From Owenia fusiformis (lineage: Eukaryota > Annelida > Polychaeta > Sabellida > Oweniidae): 64,000 bases of DNA. A program made the position numbers and the translations under genes. Of the stretch, positions 1-55,900 are shown piece after piece (position 1 is the stretch's first letter; every line of letters begins with the position of its first letter). The notes beneath the pieces are model-generated. The model saw nothing but the letters and a program-made list of their open reading frames with translations. It did no database searches and had not been told where the DNA came from. Location of the stretch: positions 27,413,223 through 27,477,222 of the forward strand of contig CAIIXF020000002.1 of assembly GCA_903813345.2 (NCBI GenBank), read 5' to 3'.

Positions 1-195
1 AGAGGCATTATGGGTATTATGGGTGGGAATACAAAAAGATGTGGCTGATGGTTTTTTAGCATTGATGTACACAATAACACTAACAATGAGCAAAGATAGG
101 CAAAAAAGCAACTCCAAAATGAAAGAGTGAAGCAATATATTCAAAACAATTTTCTCTGATAATGAATTCTGGAAATAGAACGCCATCTTTCTTAC
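1..195 (-). other. Partial last DIAPH intron seen
   Basis: These bases follow the exon 25 donor. No coding segment or DAD motif is visible in them. Confidence 0.6.
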
Positions 196-43382
<43,187 letters not shown>

Positions 43383-43965
43383 TTTAGAAGTCTTTTATGG
43401 CACAGCTAGGTTATAAATCAATAATCCATTTTACAATGATTTGAGCTTTTTCAAATCTGCTGTTTGGAACACAGAATTTTTCTGAGATATTTTTGAATCA
43501 CTGTAATAAAAAGTTGTCAAACTATTCCTCTGCTCATGATTTTCTCCGACAAACTATCAAAACAATAATCTATATGTTTTATTCTTGTTGTCTGTATAAT
43601 CGTATCCAAGTGTAATGTGTAAATCCTCGTTCAATTTCGTATTTTGTCTAACATTTAATTTTTCAAATCTTGTCCCACCATTTTGAAAACACCCAAGACA
43701 CTTTTGAATCATCGACCAATCAAAATACAGCTTTCAAACACTTCCCAGAGTATTGGTCACGTGACAAAATAAAATACCTCTTATTAACAGCTTGTTTTCA
43801 TATTAATCGTGATTCATACGTAATTTTGTTTTTGTCTATAATTTTGATAGATAAATTTCTGCATATTTCACCAGTAATAATGACCATGTATAATTATTTA
43901 GATTATAAAAATTGACAGAAGTCATCAGCCAATCAAATTAAGCGTTACATTCACAAGGAACCAAC
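43383..43965. promoter_or_regulatory. Divergent DIAPH-TDRD3 promoter region
   Basis: The start codons of two divergent genes bound this 583-bp stretch. It holds CCAAT at 43716-43720 and 43929-43933, ATTGG at 43752-43756 and the palindrome GTCACGTGAC at 43756-43765 (an E-box). No TATA box is obvious at a fixed distance. Transcription start sites cannot be placed from sequence. Confidence 0.65.
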
Positions 43966-43997
43966 ATGGCAGATGTTGCCTTGAAAAACGAAGGCTG
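43966..43997 (+). CDS. TDRD3: TDRD3 exon 1
   Basis: Start in an ACCAACATGG context. MADVALKNEGW matches the family N-terminus, which ends ...GW at this splice site. Donor GTAAGT, phase 2. Confidence 0.9.
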
Positions 43998-46900
43998 GTA
44001 AGTTGAGTCTGCAACTAGGACCACGATTGAGTTATAACAATATGTCAACATTCTACTTATGGAACATATTTCCATGATCAAGTTCAACAATTTTCAAGGC
44101 CAAATTCCTCTTATTTATCAAGTTATTGACAATTCCAAGTCACATGTTCAGAAAAAAATTTGACACACTCTTTTTTCTACATCCCTTTTCATTTTTGACA
44201 TTTACATGTAATTAATACAATGTGAGAGTTATTTGAACTATGCATACAGCATAATTATATAGTAGCACCAGGTCAATGCTATCTATACTGCAGTTGTACA
44301 TCTCCCTAGACCTCACCTTATCAACTTAGATTTGTGAGCTCGGTGGTGATGTTAAAAGTGACATTCGGCTTTGTCGAACAGCAAATTAAATTATTAGTTT
44401 TACAGGAAGAAAGATAGCGATACTATATAAGATAAAGTTTTGAGCAATGCAAAGGCTAAATGATTGAGCAAAAGTAAAAGTCTTATCTGGCAGTATTAAG
44501 TCTCTGATTATATAGACTTGTGACATGCCAAAAATTATTGATAGGCAAAAATGGCAATCGTAACAAATGAATGACGTTGAGAAAGTGTCATTGATATTGC
44601 CACTTGTTTGTCAAATAACCAAATAAAATAGAATCAACTGAATGAGTAAGCATGCACCATGAGGGATCTATTGATATGAGTCCAGTTCAGAGAAGATATT
44701 AGTACCATCCTATTACCACCTGTTCGTTTTTCTTTAGAAATACTCAAGGGATTGGATAAAGCATATTGGGATTTTTTCTTTGAGACTATCTCCTACGGCA
44801 GAATTTGGAAGTTGCATAAAAAAATTATAAAGAGAGAATATGTTGCCAACTAATTTTAAAAGTACATGTTGGTGAAAATATTTCCTGTATTGCTGATCAA
44901 CTTTGGTAGCATTAGACTATGTGACAGATAAAACAAGGAGGGGGAGTTTTTCAAAGTCACTAAACTCCCACGAAATTTTCAAAGTCACTAAACTCCCACG
45001 GCGCATTTAGGGTGTCTAAGGGGAAGATGATCATCAAAGTCACTCAGTATTAGCATTTATTTTAGCTTTAAACCATTGTCGAGAGGCCATCCTGACTATA
45101 CTAGTCATAGTTCAACAAGTTAAACCTAGTCTGGGCCTTTTTTCTCATCTGACATATCTTGTGGCCCGCCCTAGGTTTAACGTCCGTGCCTATTCGGCCC
45201 TTGATGCAAAAATTTTAATGGTGGCCTATGGTAGCGCATAGAATTTTATGCGCGTTTAATTCATAACTGGTAGTGAGAATTTGCATCAAATGAAGGCATA
45301 GCACAGAAGTTAAACCCAACCACGGTAACAAGAACATTCAGATTAATAAATGAAAGCCGTGGTATTGGGTTTAACTTGTTGAACTATACTAGTCAGTGCT
45401 CTCCTGACATTGAAATCTCTGAATAATAGCAATTTGTGCATTCCATAACTTTAAAATGTTTAAGAAAATCACAAAAATACAAAAACTTAAATGTTGCACT
45501 TTTTCCTCCCCACAAAAAATCTTGGAAAGAGCGCTGATGATAATTTGTAATTATGAAGAGACATTATGATGATTTGTAATTACGGAAGAGACATTATGTA
45601 AACTTTGATTATACAAAACTTAAATTACTAAATTGTTTATATTTGAACAAATTTGGCTAAACAATAATTTGAATCCGGAACTTAGATGCATTCATTCGAA
45701 TATCAACATGCTCTCCCAACTGAGGTAGATAGGCAGACATTTAGTATTTCATGTTTTTACCTGTAAGCATATTCTTCCTTTTTTGCTGGTATTTGTCAGT
45801 ATACTTAACACACATACTAGTTTTCTGTATGAGAAAATCAAAATTCTGCAAGGGGAAAATTGATTCTGCGTAATTTTCGGTGATTCTTCAAAGTCCATCC
45901 GCAGCACAGAATTATGGAAAACTAGTATTTATGGCTTATACTCCCTTTTATTGCAGGTATTTGTCAGCTGATGGTATCGCTGAGTGCTCAGAAGATGGAA
46001 GGACAGGCATACAAGACATAATCAAAGCTGCTCTAGATGTAAGTAAAATGCAGATTTATCGATCTTATAGGTAGCTCATCAACTGCTTGATTTTGAATAG
46101 TGAGAACCAATTAGGTTATGGGCTAGCCCTTAAATTGCGGTATGGAGGTAGAATTTTGGAGACCATGCTAGTTACATCCTAATTTGTAATTCTCACCACA
46201 ATTTGGCAATAATTAGGCAAAATTTTACAGCGTTTAGGAAAAAATCAATATTTATACCCCCCGCACGACAAAAGTAGGGGGTACATAGAAAATAATTAAT
46301 AACTTTACAAAAACAATATGAATAACCACAATTTTTTCAGAATATATGCACATATATGTCATTGATAACTGGTAAAAAATTGGTGACTATAGGTATGATG
46401 GTTGCTATGGAAACAGAATTTGATTTTCAAAATTTGCTAATTTATGTCTATCTTGGGGGGCTAGTCAATGAGAAAATCCTATGTCAGCAAGTTATGCTGC
46501 AAAAATAGCATTGTTTTTAGGTTTAGAAAATTGCATATGTATGTCCTCCATGCATTAAAATTAAAATGATGATTGAGTCTCAATCAAAAATATTTTAAAT
46601 CTTTTTTTCTATGACCCACCCTCTCTAAATAATCCAAGGTGGGCGTGGCATTTAATTGAATGATCAAGCTAACTTAACAGTAGATATCTTCAATTGTATA
46701 GCAAGTATTTTCACAATTTCAACAGAAGGTATGATTCTGGTATCAGTTAACACTTTCTATGATTTTTTTATCCCCCTCAATATTTATAACCCCTCTCCCT
46801 CCTCCACCACCCCTCCCGTATGACAAAAGCAGGGGATACATTGAAAATCATTAATAACTTTACAACGATGCAACGAATAACCACCAATTTTTCAGACAGA

Positions 46901-49900
46901 ATAAATGTATATGTCATCAGTAATTTGAAATAATTCTTGATGGTTTTATAGAAACAGGATTTGATTGTTTTGAATTTGTGTAGATTGGGTGGGGGTAGGG
47001 GGGGGGGCTAGTTCATAAAGAATCATATCCTTGTAAATTATGCTGCAAAATACCATTGTTTTAAGGTTTAGGAACTGTCTCCTACATACATTAAAACTGA
47101 AATAATGATAGGGTGTCATTCACAGATAAATTTTTTGATGAGGTTATAATAATAGGTGATATTAATAAACTTTGTTTTAGCGGCAGAAAAAAAGGTTTAT
47201 AATAGTGCCTGATACTGTTTCACTGCAATGCTTTCGTTAGATTGGGGATATTCCATATTCTTTTGTGCTGTGGGAAGATATATGAGATTAAGGGTTCGAG
47301 GACATACTTATAGAATCTTAGATATATGCAGTTAAATTGATGGTAGTGGAAAAAGTTTCAACAAAGCCTTCAGAGTAAAAAAAAGTAAGTCATAAAGTCA
47401 TGAAAGAAGAATTGGAATCCTTGATGATTTCAAAATTCCATGAATCTGGAGAGTATTCAGCTTACTTATTGTTTGATCTGTAAAATGAAGCCCTCTGATT
47501 TGTCAGTTCTTGTGCTGTACCAATCTGTATTGCTACTGAGATTGTCCTCATTGATCATCTCCGTAGCAACTCAAAAAATATTGGTACAGAGGGGACAATC
47601 TCAGTAGCAATACAGAATATTTCAAAGGAATTACCTCCTGAGTAAAATGTATTGGCCTAAGACCACACGATAAAAACGTTATAGAATGATTTGATGTGCA
47701 ATACAGGATATATTCTGCTCTCGATATTATGTATTGGCACTCGACTTTGTCTCGTTCCAACACAGAATTTCTCGAGCAGAATATATACTGTATTGCATTT
47801 CAAATCATTCAATAACTTATATTAAACGAAATGTGTTTGAAATGTGGCTACTTGGTAAAAGGACATGTTGCCACTAACACTTTCACTGTTTTGTAAGTTG
47901 TGACACACGCTTCTCCCTGAATAACTGCAATTTGCTTTTTGCTAAGGACCATGGAATCTGCCCTAATTAGCTTTCCATGATTCTATGGCTCTCCATGAGT
48001 TTTTATTTCTTCATCTTGATTTGGGCGCATCAAACGGTTTAATACAGGCATTTAACAAATTCTTGATAAGCCATAGCTCCTAACACTGGGTGGATTTTTT
48101 GACTTGAGTAAATGCTGGAAGTCCTGATGATATGCATAGGAGTCTGTGATATCAAATTGCTTGATAAACACCACTAATCAGCACTTTTGGTACATTAATA
48201 GTACCGTACAGTACCATTCTATTCTGGTGCTATACAGTGTCCATGGTACTGTACAATACCATTTTAGTCTATGGTACCATATATTACCGTATCATACAGT
48301 ACCATAGCCCAAAAGGTACCATATGATACTGTTAGAGATACACAACTGTATGTAATTTTACTGTACTGTTGCCTGTGAACCTGTCAAATGGACGTGGACC
48401 GTTATCTTCATCTATGATCATCATAAACAACATGTTTGGGACTAAATCTTTTTATACCAGCATTGTACCTACCCCATAACCTCCTTTCATAATACACCCC
48501 CCCCCCATCATCTAGCTAAGATTTGTCACCAGAAAATATTGTATCTACGCTAAGCAATGTCAGAAGATATAATACTCTTTAAAACATTTTATTGACTATT
48601 GTTTTGGTTTATATCACAACCCAATGAGGTGTGTATTAATGATTCACTTTCCTGTTATCTCAAAATCTGCTTGGATACCATAGGATTGCTATGGGAAATT
48701 TCTCAAAGAGAAAATTCTAGGGAATAAGGAATGGGTACCATTTACACAATTTGAGAAATTATTGGCATACATTAAACCTATTTTAAAACAGCATTTATAT
48801 GATCGTAATCAATGATTCCCAGCCCTCTGAAGTTTGAAAAATAAAAAACCTGGGTGTTTATTAGGAGGCCCTCCTGAAAGGGCCTCCTATAGCTTTTGTA
48901 GCTTTTCTTTATTCTTTATTCTTTATTCTTTATTCTTTAATCTTTATTTATTATTCTTCCAAAGCATTTTTCTCCTACTTCCAACTACCTTTCAACTACC
49001 TACTATATGATCCTACTAGTAACCTTGGCTGGAATAGGGGGGAAAATATTTTTTATCTAGGTCAAGGTCAAAGGTCAAAATCTAGGTCAAATCTAAGTTT
49101 TTTTTCAAGTTTCTCAAGTTTGTCCTTATACTTCATTATTTCTTGCGATGAATTAAACTGAAACTACATTTAAGTATTCTCTACAAATTGTTCACTATAT
49201 GTCAGCATTAAATTTTTACCGTTTTTGAGATATTTGACGTCAAAAAACGGTCAAAAAAGGTCATTTTTCAACTTGCTTCAATCTGACCAATTTTTTTTTT
49301 AAAAATCATCTACAAGTTCCCAGGAGTCCGAATCTGACCTCAGATTTAACCTTTGACCTTTAGTTGACCTTCAGTGACCTTCGAAAGGTCAGAAAAGTTG
49401 ATTTTTCAAATTGAGTCTTTGGATTCAAATTTGAGTCAATCTAATTACAAATAGCCTACTGAGGTCTAAAAAAGTAAAAATTTCAAGGTCAAAGGTCAAG
49501 GTCATCAAATTAGGTCACAAACTGTGCTATCTAAGTTTCTCATAGTTCAAGACTACAAATCAATATTTTTAATTGAAAGTCAAGATGTACATTCCTCTGA
49601 GGGTTCTACACATATTAGTCATTGACTATTTATTAAAATTTTGTCCCGGTTTTGAGATATAAGAGCTCAAAAACTGAAAAAGGTCAATTTTTTAAAGTTT
49701 ATAAGGTCAAATTTTAACTTGCTTCAAATTCACCCAACTTTTTTTAAAAAATCATCTACAACTTCTCAGGAGTTCATATTTAACCTCAGATTTGACATTT
49801 GACCTTTAGTTGACCTTCAGTGACCTTCTAAAGGTCAGAAAAGTTGATTTTTCAAATTGAGTTTTTGGATTCAAATTTAGGGTAAGCCTAATCATAAAAG

Positions 49901-52900
49901 ACCTACTGAGCTCTAAAGCAGTAAAATTTTCAAGGTCAAGGGTCACGGTTATCAAATTAGGTCAAAGGTCAAAATCTAGGTCAAATCTACATTTTTTTCA
50001 AGTTTCTCAACTTTGTCCTTATACTTCATTATTTCTTGCGATGAATTAAACTGAAACTACATTTTAGTATTCTCTACAAATTGTTTACAATATGTCAGCA
50101 TTAAATTTTTACCATTTTTGAGATATTTGACGCCAAAAAAGGTAAAAAAAGTCATTTTTCAACTTGCTTCAATCTGACCAATTTTTTTTTAAAAAATCAT
50201 CTACAAGTTCCGAGGAGTCCAAATCTGACCTCAGATTAAACCTTTGACCTTTAGTTGACCTTCAATGACCTTCGAAAGGTAAAAAAAGTTGATTTTTCAA
50301 ATTGAGTCTTTGGATTCAAATTTAGGTCAGCCTAATTACAAAAGACCTACTGAGGTCTAAAAAAGTAAAACTTTTCAGGGTCAAAGGTCAAGATCATGAA
50401 ATTAGGTCACAAACTTTGCTATCTAAGTTTCGCAAAGTTCGAGACTACAAACCGATATTTTTAATCCGAAGTCGAAATATACACATTCCTCTAAGGGTTC
50501 TACACATATTAGCAATTGACTTTCTAATGGAATTTTGTCCCAGTTTGAGATATAAGAGTTCAAAAGCTGAAAAAAGGTCAATTTCGAAATTTTTCAAGGT
50601 CAAATTTAAACTCGCTTCAAATTGACAAAATCGTTTTTTGAAAATCATCTACAAGTTCTCAGGAGTTCACATCTGACCTCAGATTTGATATTTGTCCTTT
50701 AGTTGACCTTCAAATTGTCAAAAATGCCTAAGAGGGCCTCCGTGAGATTGCTTGCAATCTTCAAAAGTCTAGTTCTTAGGTAATCCTTGAAAAAGAGAAA
50801 TATTTTTTGGGGATTATATGGTGCAGTCTTATAGTCAATAAAATAGTTTAAAGTGTATTGATGTTTTTAAGATAAAAACACAAGCAAAATGCATGAAAAA
50901 CTTCCCTGATTTATTCTACAAACAACATGCGGTCCTTTGCTTGACAATCGAATCCTTTTCCATAGCAACCATCAAACCTATAATCACCTTAATCTTTTTC
51001 CAGTTACTAATGACATATACATGTGTAATTTTTATTCCAGTTACTAATGACATATACATGTGTAATTTTTAGTACGTTAATACGAGGGGAGTGGCATAGA
51101 TATTTGGGGATGAACAAAATGATAAAAGTTAACTGATGCCTACATTCTGTAGAAATGTTGAACTATTAAGTAGGTTTGATCATAAAGTTAAATGTCACAC
51201 TCACTTTGGATAATAAAGAGGGATTTGGTCATAGTGAAATCTAAAAAATCAATCGAAAGCCAATCATCATTTCAGTTTTAATGCATGCAGGACATATGCA
51301 GTTTTCTAAACCTTAAAACAATGGTAATTTTGAAGAAGAATTCGCAAGCATAGTATTCTTTGTGAACCAGCCCCCCCTCTCAATATCTTCACAAATTTTG
51401 ACGATCAAATCCTGTTTCGAATTTTACTATCATACCTATGATTACCAAGAATTTTTCTAATTACTGATGACATATACATTTATTCTGTCTGAAAAATTGG
51501 TGGTTATTCGCTGCATTGTTGTAAAGTTATTAATCATTTTCAAGGTATCCCCTACTTTTGTCACGTGGGAGGGGTGGTGGTGACGAAGGAGGGGTTGTAA
51601 ATATTGAGAGGGATAAACAAAATCATATAAACTGGTAACTGATACCAGAATCCTACATTCTGTTGAAATTGTGATAATACAGGCTATAGGAATTGAAGCT
51701 ATCTACTGTTAAGTAGGTTTGATCATTCAGTTAAATGCCACGCCCACTTTGGATTATTTAGAGGGAGTGGGTCAAAGAAAAAAAAATTAAAAATATTTTT
51801 GATTGAGACTCAATCATCATTCTAATTTTAATGCATGCAGGACATATTTCCAGACCTTAAAACAATACTATTTTTGCAGCATAACTTGCTGACATAGGAT
51901 TTTTTCGTTAACGAGCCTCCCAAAATAGACACAAATTAGCAAATTTTGACAATCAAATTATGTTTCCATAGCAACCATCATACCTATTGTCACCAATTTT
52001 TTACAAGTTATCAATGACATACATGTGCATATATTCTGAAAAAATTGTGGTTATTCATAATGTTTCTGTTAAGTTATTAATTATTTTCTATGTACCCCCT
52101 ACTTTTGTCGTGCAGGGGGTATAAATATTGAATTTTTCCTTAACGCTGTAAAATTTTGCCTAATTATTGTCAAATTGTGGTGAGAATTACAAATTAGGAT
52201 GTAACTAGCATGGTCTCCAAAATTCTACCTCCATACCGCAATTTAAGGGCTAGCCCATCACCTAAATGACATGTATGATGAAAATAAAGTGAAAGTATTG
52301 CTTTTAACCTTTACAGTTTTATGTGTGGGACACACTTTCTAAGAATAATTTAGTTCCTGATACTCACTTTCTACTAATCCTACTGAAAACACTGATAACC
52401 AAACAAAATACCCTTGTTAGCCAGACGAAATCCTTATTTATTACCACTCAAAAGTGAATAAAATACTGACTACGATGAATTGTGACCCATACTTTCATTA
52501 CACCTTTTATAATTATAGCCATGCTCTGCCCTTGAAGCATTTATGAAAATGTCTTCCATTTACATAAATTGTATATCAGTCTGTTTTTGTTTTTTAGAGT
52601 GATTTCAAGTTGATTGGGGGCAAAAGTCTCTCAGAGGGCGTCAAATCTGGAAAAGAAAGTGTAAGTATTAATAAAATTCACTTGAGGTAATTTTGCAAAT
52701 GAGGTAAAATATATTACTCAATAAGGATATGATACTTAACATTTTTTCCCTTGATTCATTAAGTTGGAATGAGGCATGATCTTTTCACATTTATCTCTAT
52801 ATTCATAATCTACAAAAGGGTAATAAACACATTTAAAGCAGACTTATAATTTAACAGTGATAGAATTTGAATATAGTTCAACTGATGATTTCAACTCATT

Positions 52901-55900
52901 TTTCAAGGCTGCTGTAAATAGGTCTCTATGTTCAGGACACTTGGCCAGGGTATCACACTTAAAGTATGAAATTCAAACTTTAAATAGAAGTAGGGCATGT
53001 GTATTTCAGCTTCAAGGTACATATGTAGTTCAAGTCCAGAAAGTTCGCAATGTATCTGCCCCTAAGGACAATGAAGAGTCTAATGCAGCGCCACCTTTAC
53101 TTCGTGTAACGTTTACAGATGGCTACACTAACCTTAATGGCCTTGTTATGGAGACTATATCTCAACTAGGGTATGTATATTTTTATCGCACTTTAAAAAT
53201 AAAATAAATTAAAACAGTTGAAGAATCTTGCTCATTATGTCATTCTTATAGTTTCAGGCCAGACATACTTATCACTAAATCACCAAAACATCTTGCGATT
53301 TTGTTTACAAACATCGCTACCTGTAAAGTATGACGTAAATCTAGACAATATACCCTAGTGTTCTTTTTTACCAAAATTGGTCAAGATCATATATTTATTT
53401 TTATTTTATATGAGTGCTTATAAATTTGCATTATTTTACATTAACGTTTACAAAAGTAGGTTATGTTTGTTGTACATAGAATATAATTGTTATGTCAACA
53501 CCAGAAATGGTGACATATTGTTATATTCTCCAACCTTTTTGTGGATGGTGTTTGGAGGTTGGTGTTCAGTATCTGTAACAATGTTTGGCATCTGTACCAA
53601 ATGGCAGTTGATGAAATTTTGCATGTTAATGCCTTGTTATAATATGATTGTAGACTGAATACTCCACCAGGCACAAAGTTAAAGCTGACTGGAAAGATCC
53701 CTAGTGTAGCTGGCTTCTTACAGTTGAGGCCTGCTAATGTAAAGGTGCTGGGAGGCAGGGTTGATAAGCTAGTGGATAACTGGGAGCTCAAGAGGGTAAG
53801 ACAATATGAGACATTAGATTTGTTCCTAAAGTGACTCGATCAGCCATTTTGAATTTTTCGATAAATTGTTGTTATGTTTATCACTGTGTGTCTTATTTCT
53901 GAATTTTTAATATTTACAAAAGAAATAATGAAAATAATGATATTTTTCCAGACATTAGCTAAACAAACCCGCACAGTGACGGGAAGTGATGGGGGACCTC
54001 CACCATGGGTCGAGTTTGGTAAAAGAATTGCTGCTGAACATGAAGCCCCCCGGGGCAGAGGTAGGTCATGATGACACACCCCATGTATGTTCTTTAAACA
54101 AAAGCAGAAAATCAAATTCATCACAAATTTTCAGCAGATCCCCTGACTTTCATACTGAAAGTCTGACTAGTCTGTGGACTGTGTTAATCAATATACTAAA
54201 TCTATGTTGTCTGTAATTTTCCGCACATTTTCACAAACCTGAATTCTATTCAGATGTAAGAGATGCTCAAGTAGGCCAGATAACTCTTTCACAAAAACAG
54301 AGAATTGAGTGAAACTCTTGTCAATGTACAAAAACAAATGTTGAATTCTCATTAAACTTCTCAGTGCTTCAGATGTATCCATGTCTCTAAAGCTAAAACA
54401 ATGATCTTTTGAGATAAATTATCCCTGTTGTAGATACATTCAAGTCTTTTGCCAAAAAAGTTTAAAGATCAATTAAGGAAATCATATTAATAAAAAAAAC
54501 AGTAATTTTAATTCGAACATGACTGTATTCACGCCTTCTATAAACTGTAAACAAACTCAACATGTGTAATATCGTCGAATACACCCCTTAGAACTAGGCA
54601 CAACGCTTTCGTACAGAAAACATTTGTGCCTAGCCCTACAGGGTGTATTTTGTATTTGACAATATTACCCCTGCTCTTTGTTATATATTTCTTAAATAAA
54701 ATGTGTCTGTTTTAGATACATTCAAGTCTTTAGAGGCCAACAAAGTTAAAAAATCAGATGGAGAGTTTGAGGCTCAAAGAAAAGCTCAGATTGCTGAAAT
54801 TGCCAAATCAAAAGATGGGACTGGAGGTGGGAAAAACTTTGGTCCAGGGACAAAGCAGGTAAATTCTAGTGGTTTAGTTGTAGCCTTTTGTTATTCTCCA
54901 TTCGGCACTTGCTAAATTAGGACATAGTGAAACAGATTGTAAAAAATGATTTAAAATTATTTTTAAATGTTTGCTCACTTACTTAAAAGAGGGCTACCAT
55001 ATCATTTTAGCTCAATGTACATGTAACTGCAATGAAACTGGGAAATAGACTCCTGAAAGTAAACCTACCATGTCAAAATACACAGTATATTATTACCAAA
55101 ACCTCCCTCTAATTATTCACTTACAATGTCTATTTACATTTATTTATTTCTGAATTTTGTTTCCAGGATAAAGAAATAGCTAGAATCATGGAGATGGGGT
55201 TTACTTTAGAACAGGCCACAATTGCTTTAAGACAATCGAATAATAATGTTAATGATGCTATTACAATGCTAGTTAACCCCCAATCATTTAGAGGGGGATA
55301 TGAAAACCAGGGGGGACATGATAACCAAAACAGAGGTGGATATGATAACAGGGGAGGTGGATATGATAATAGAGGAGCTGGGGATAGATATCAAGATAGA
55401 GGAGAAAGACCTGAGCGATATCAAAACAACAGACCTGATCGAAATTCTTCACGGCAGAATGAGAGGCCGCCACAGGAGCGGGAACGCAACAGTTACCAGG
55501 GAAAATCAGAGGAACGGCTTTCCAGACCCGGTGAAAATGAACGTCGTGATGTGGAGCGGCGTGACACAGATCGCATTTCAGATGATGGTCGGGGACGTGG
55601 TAAACCCATAGAAAAATCAGAGAGGCCTGACAGAGGAGGTAATTACACATAATTTATTTTTTGTTATTAATATATTTGATAAATGGTAAAACAATAGAGG
55701 TAAGATATGGGCTGATCAGTGCCACAAGAGGTAATTTCCCACAATTCCTCACAAATGAATGTGGTAAACCAATGAGCCAGAGCTGTTTGTTTCTCACAAC
55801 TTGCATTGACATGATAGTATATAAAAATGTAATCATCCATATTATTATATTAGGCCAATGATTATATATTCAGCTGTTCACATTCTGACACATCTCTGAT

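Noticed and set aside
80-195. Read-through of exon 25 as the formin C-terminus
   Set aside because: A strong donor at 195/194 ends the exon, and the following residues do not resemble a DAD.
52857-53009. Upstream extension of TDRD3 exon 4
   Set aside because: The frame is open, but the residues before LQGTYVVQ do not match TDRD3, and a good TTTCAG acceptor sits exactly at the conserved start.
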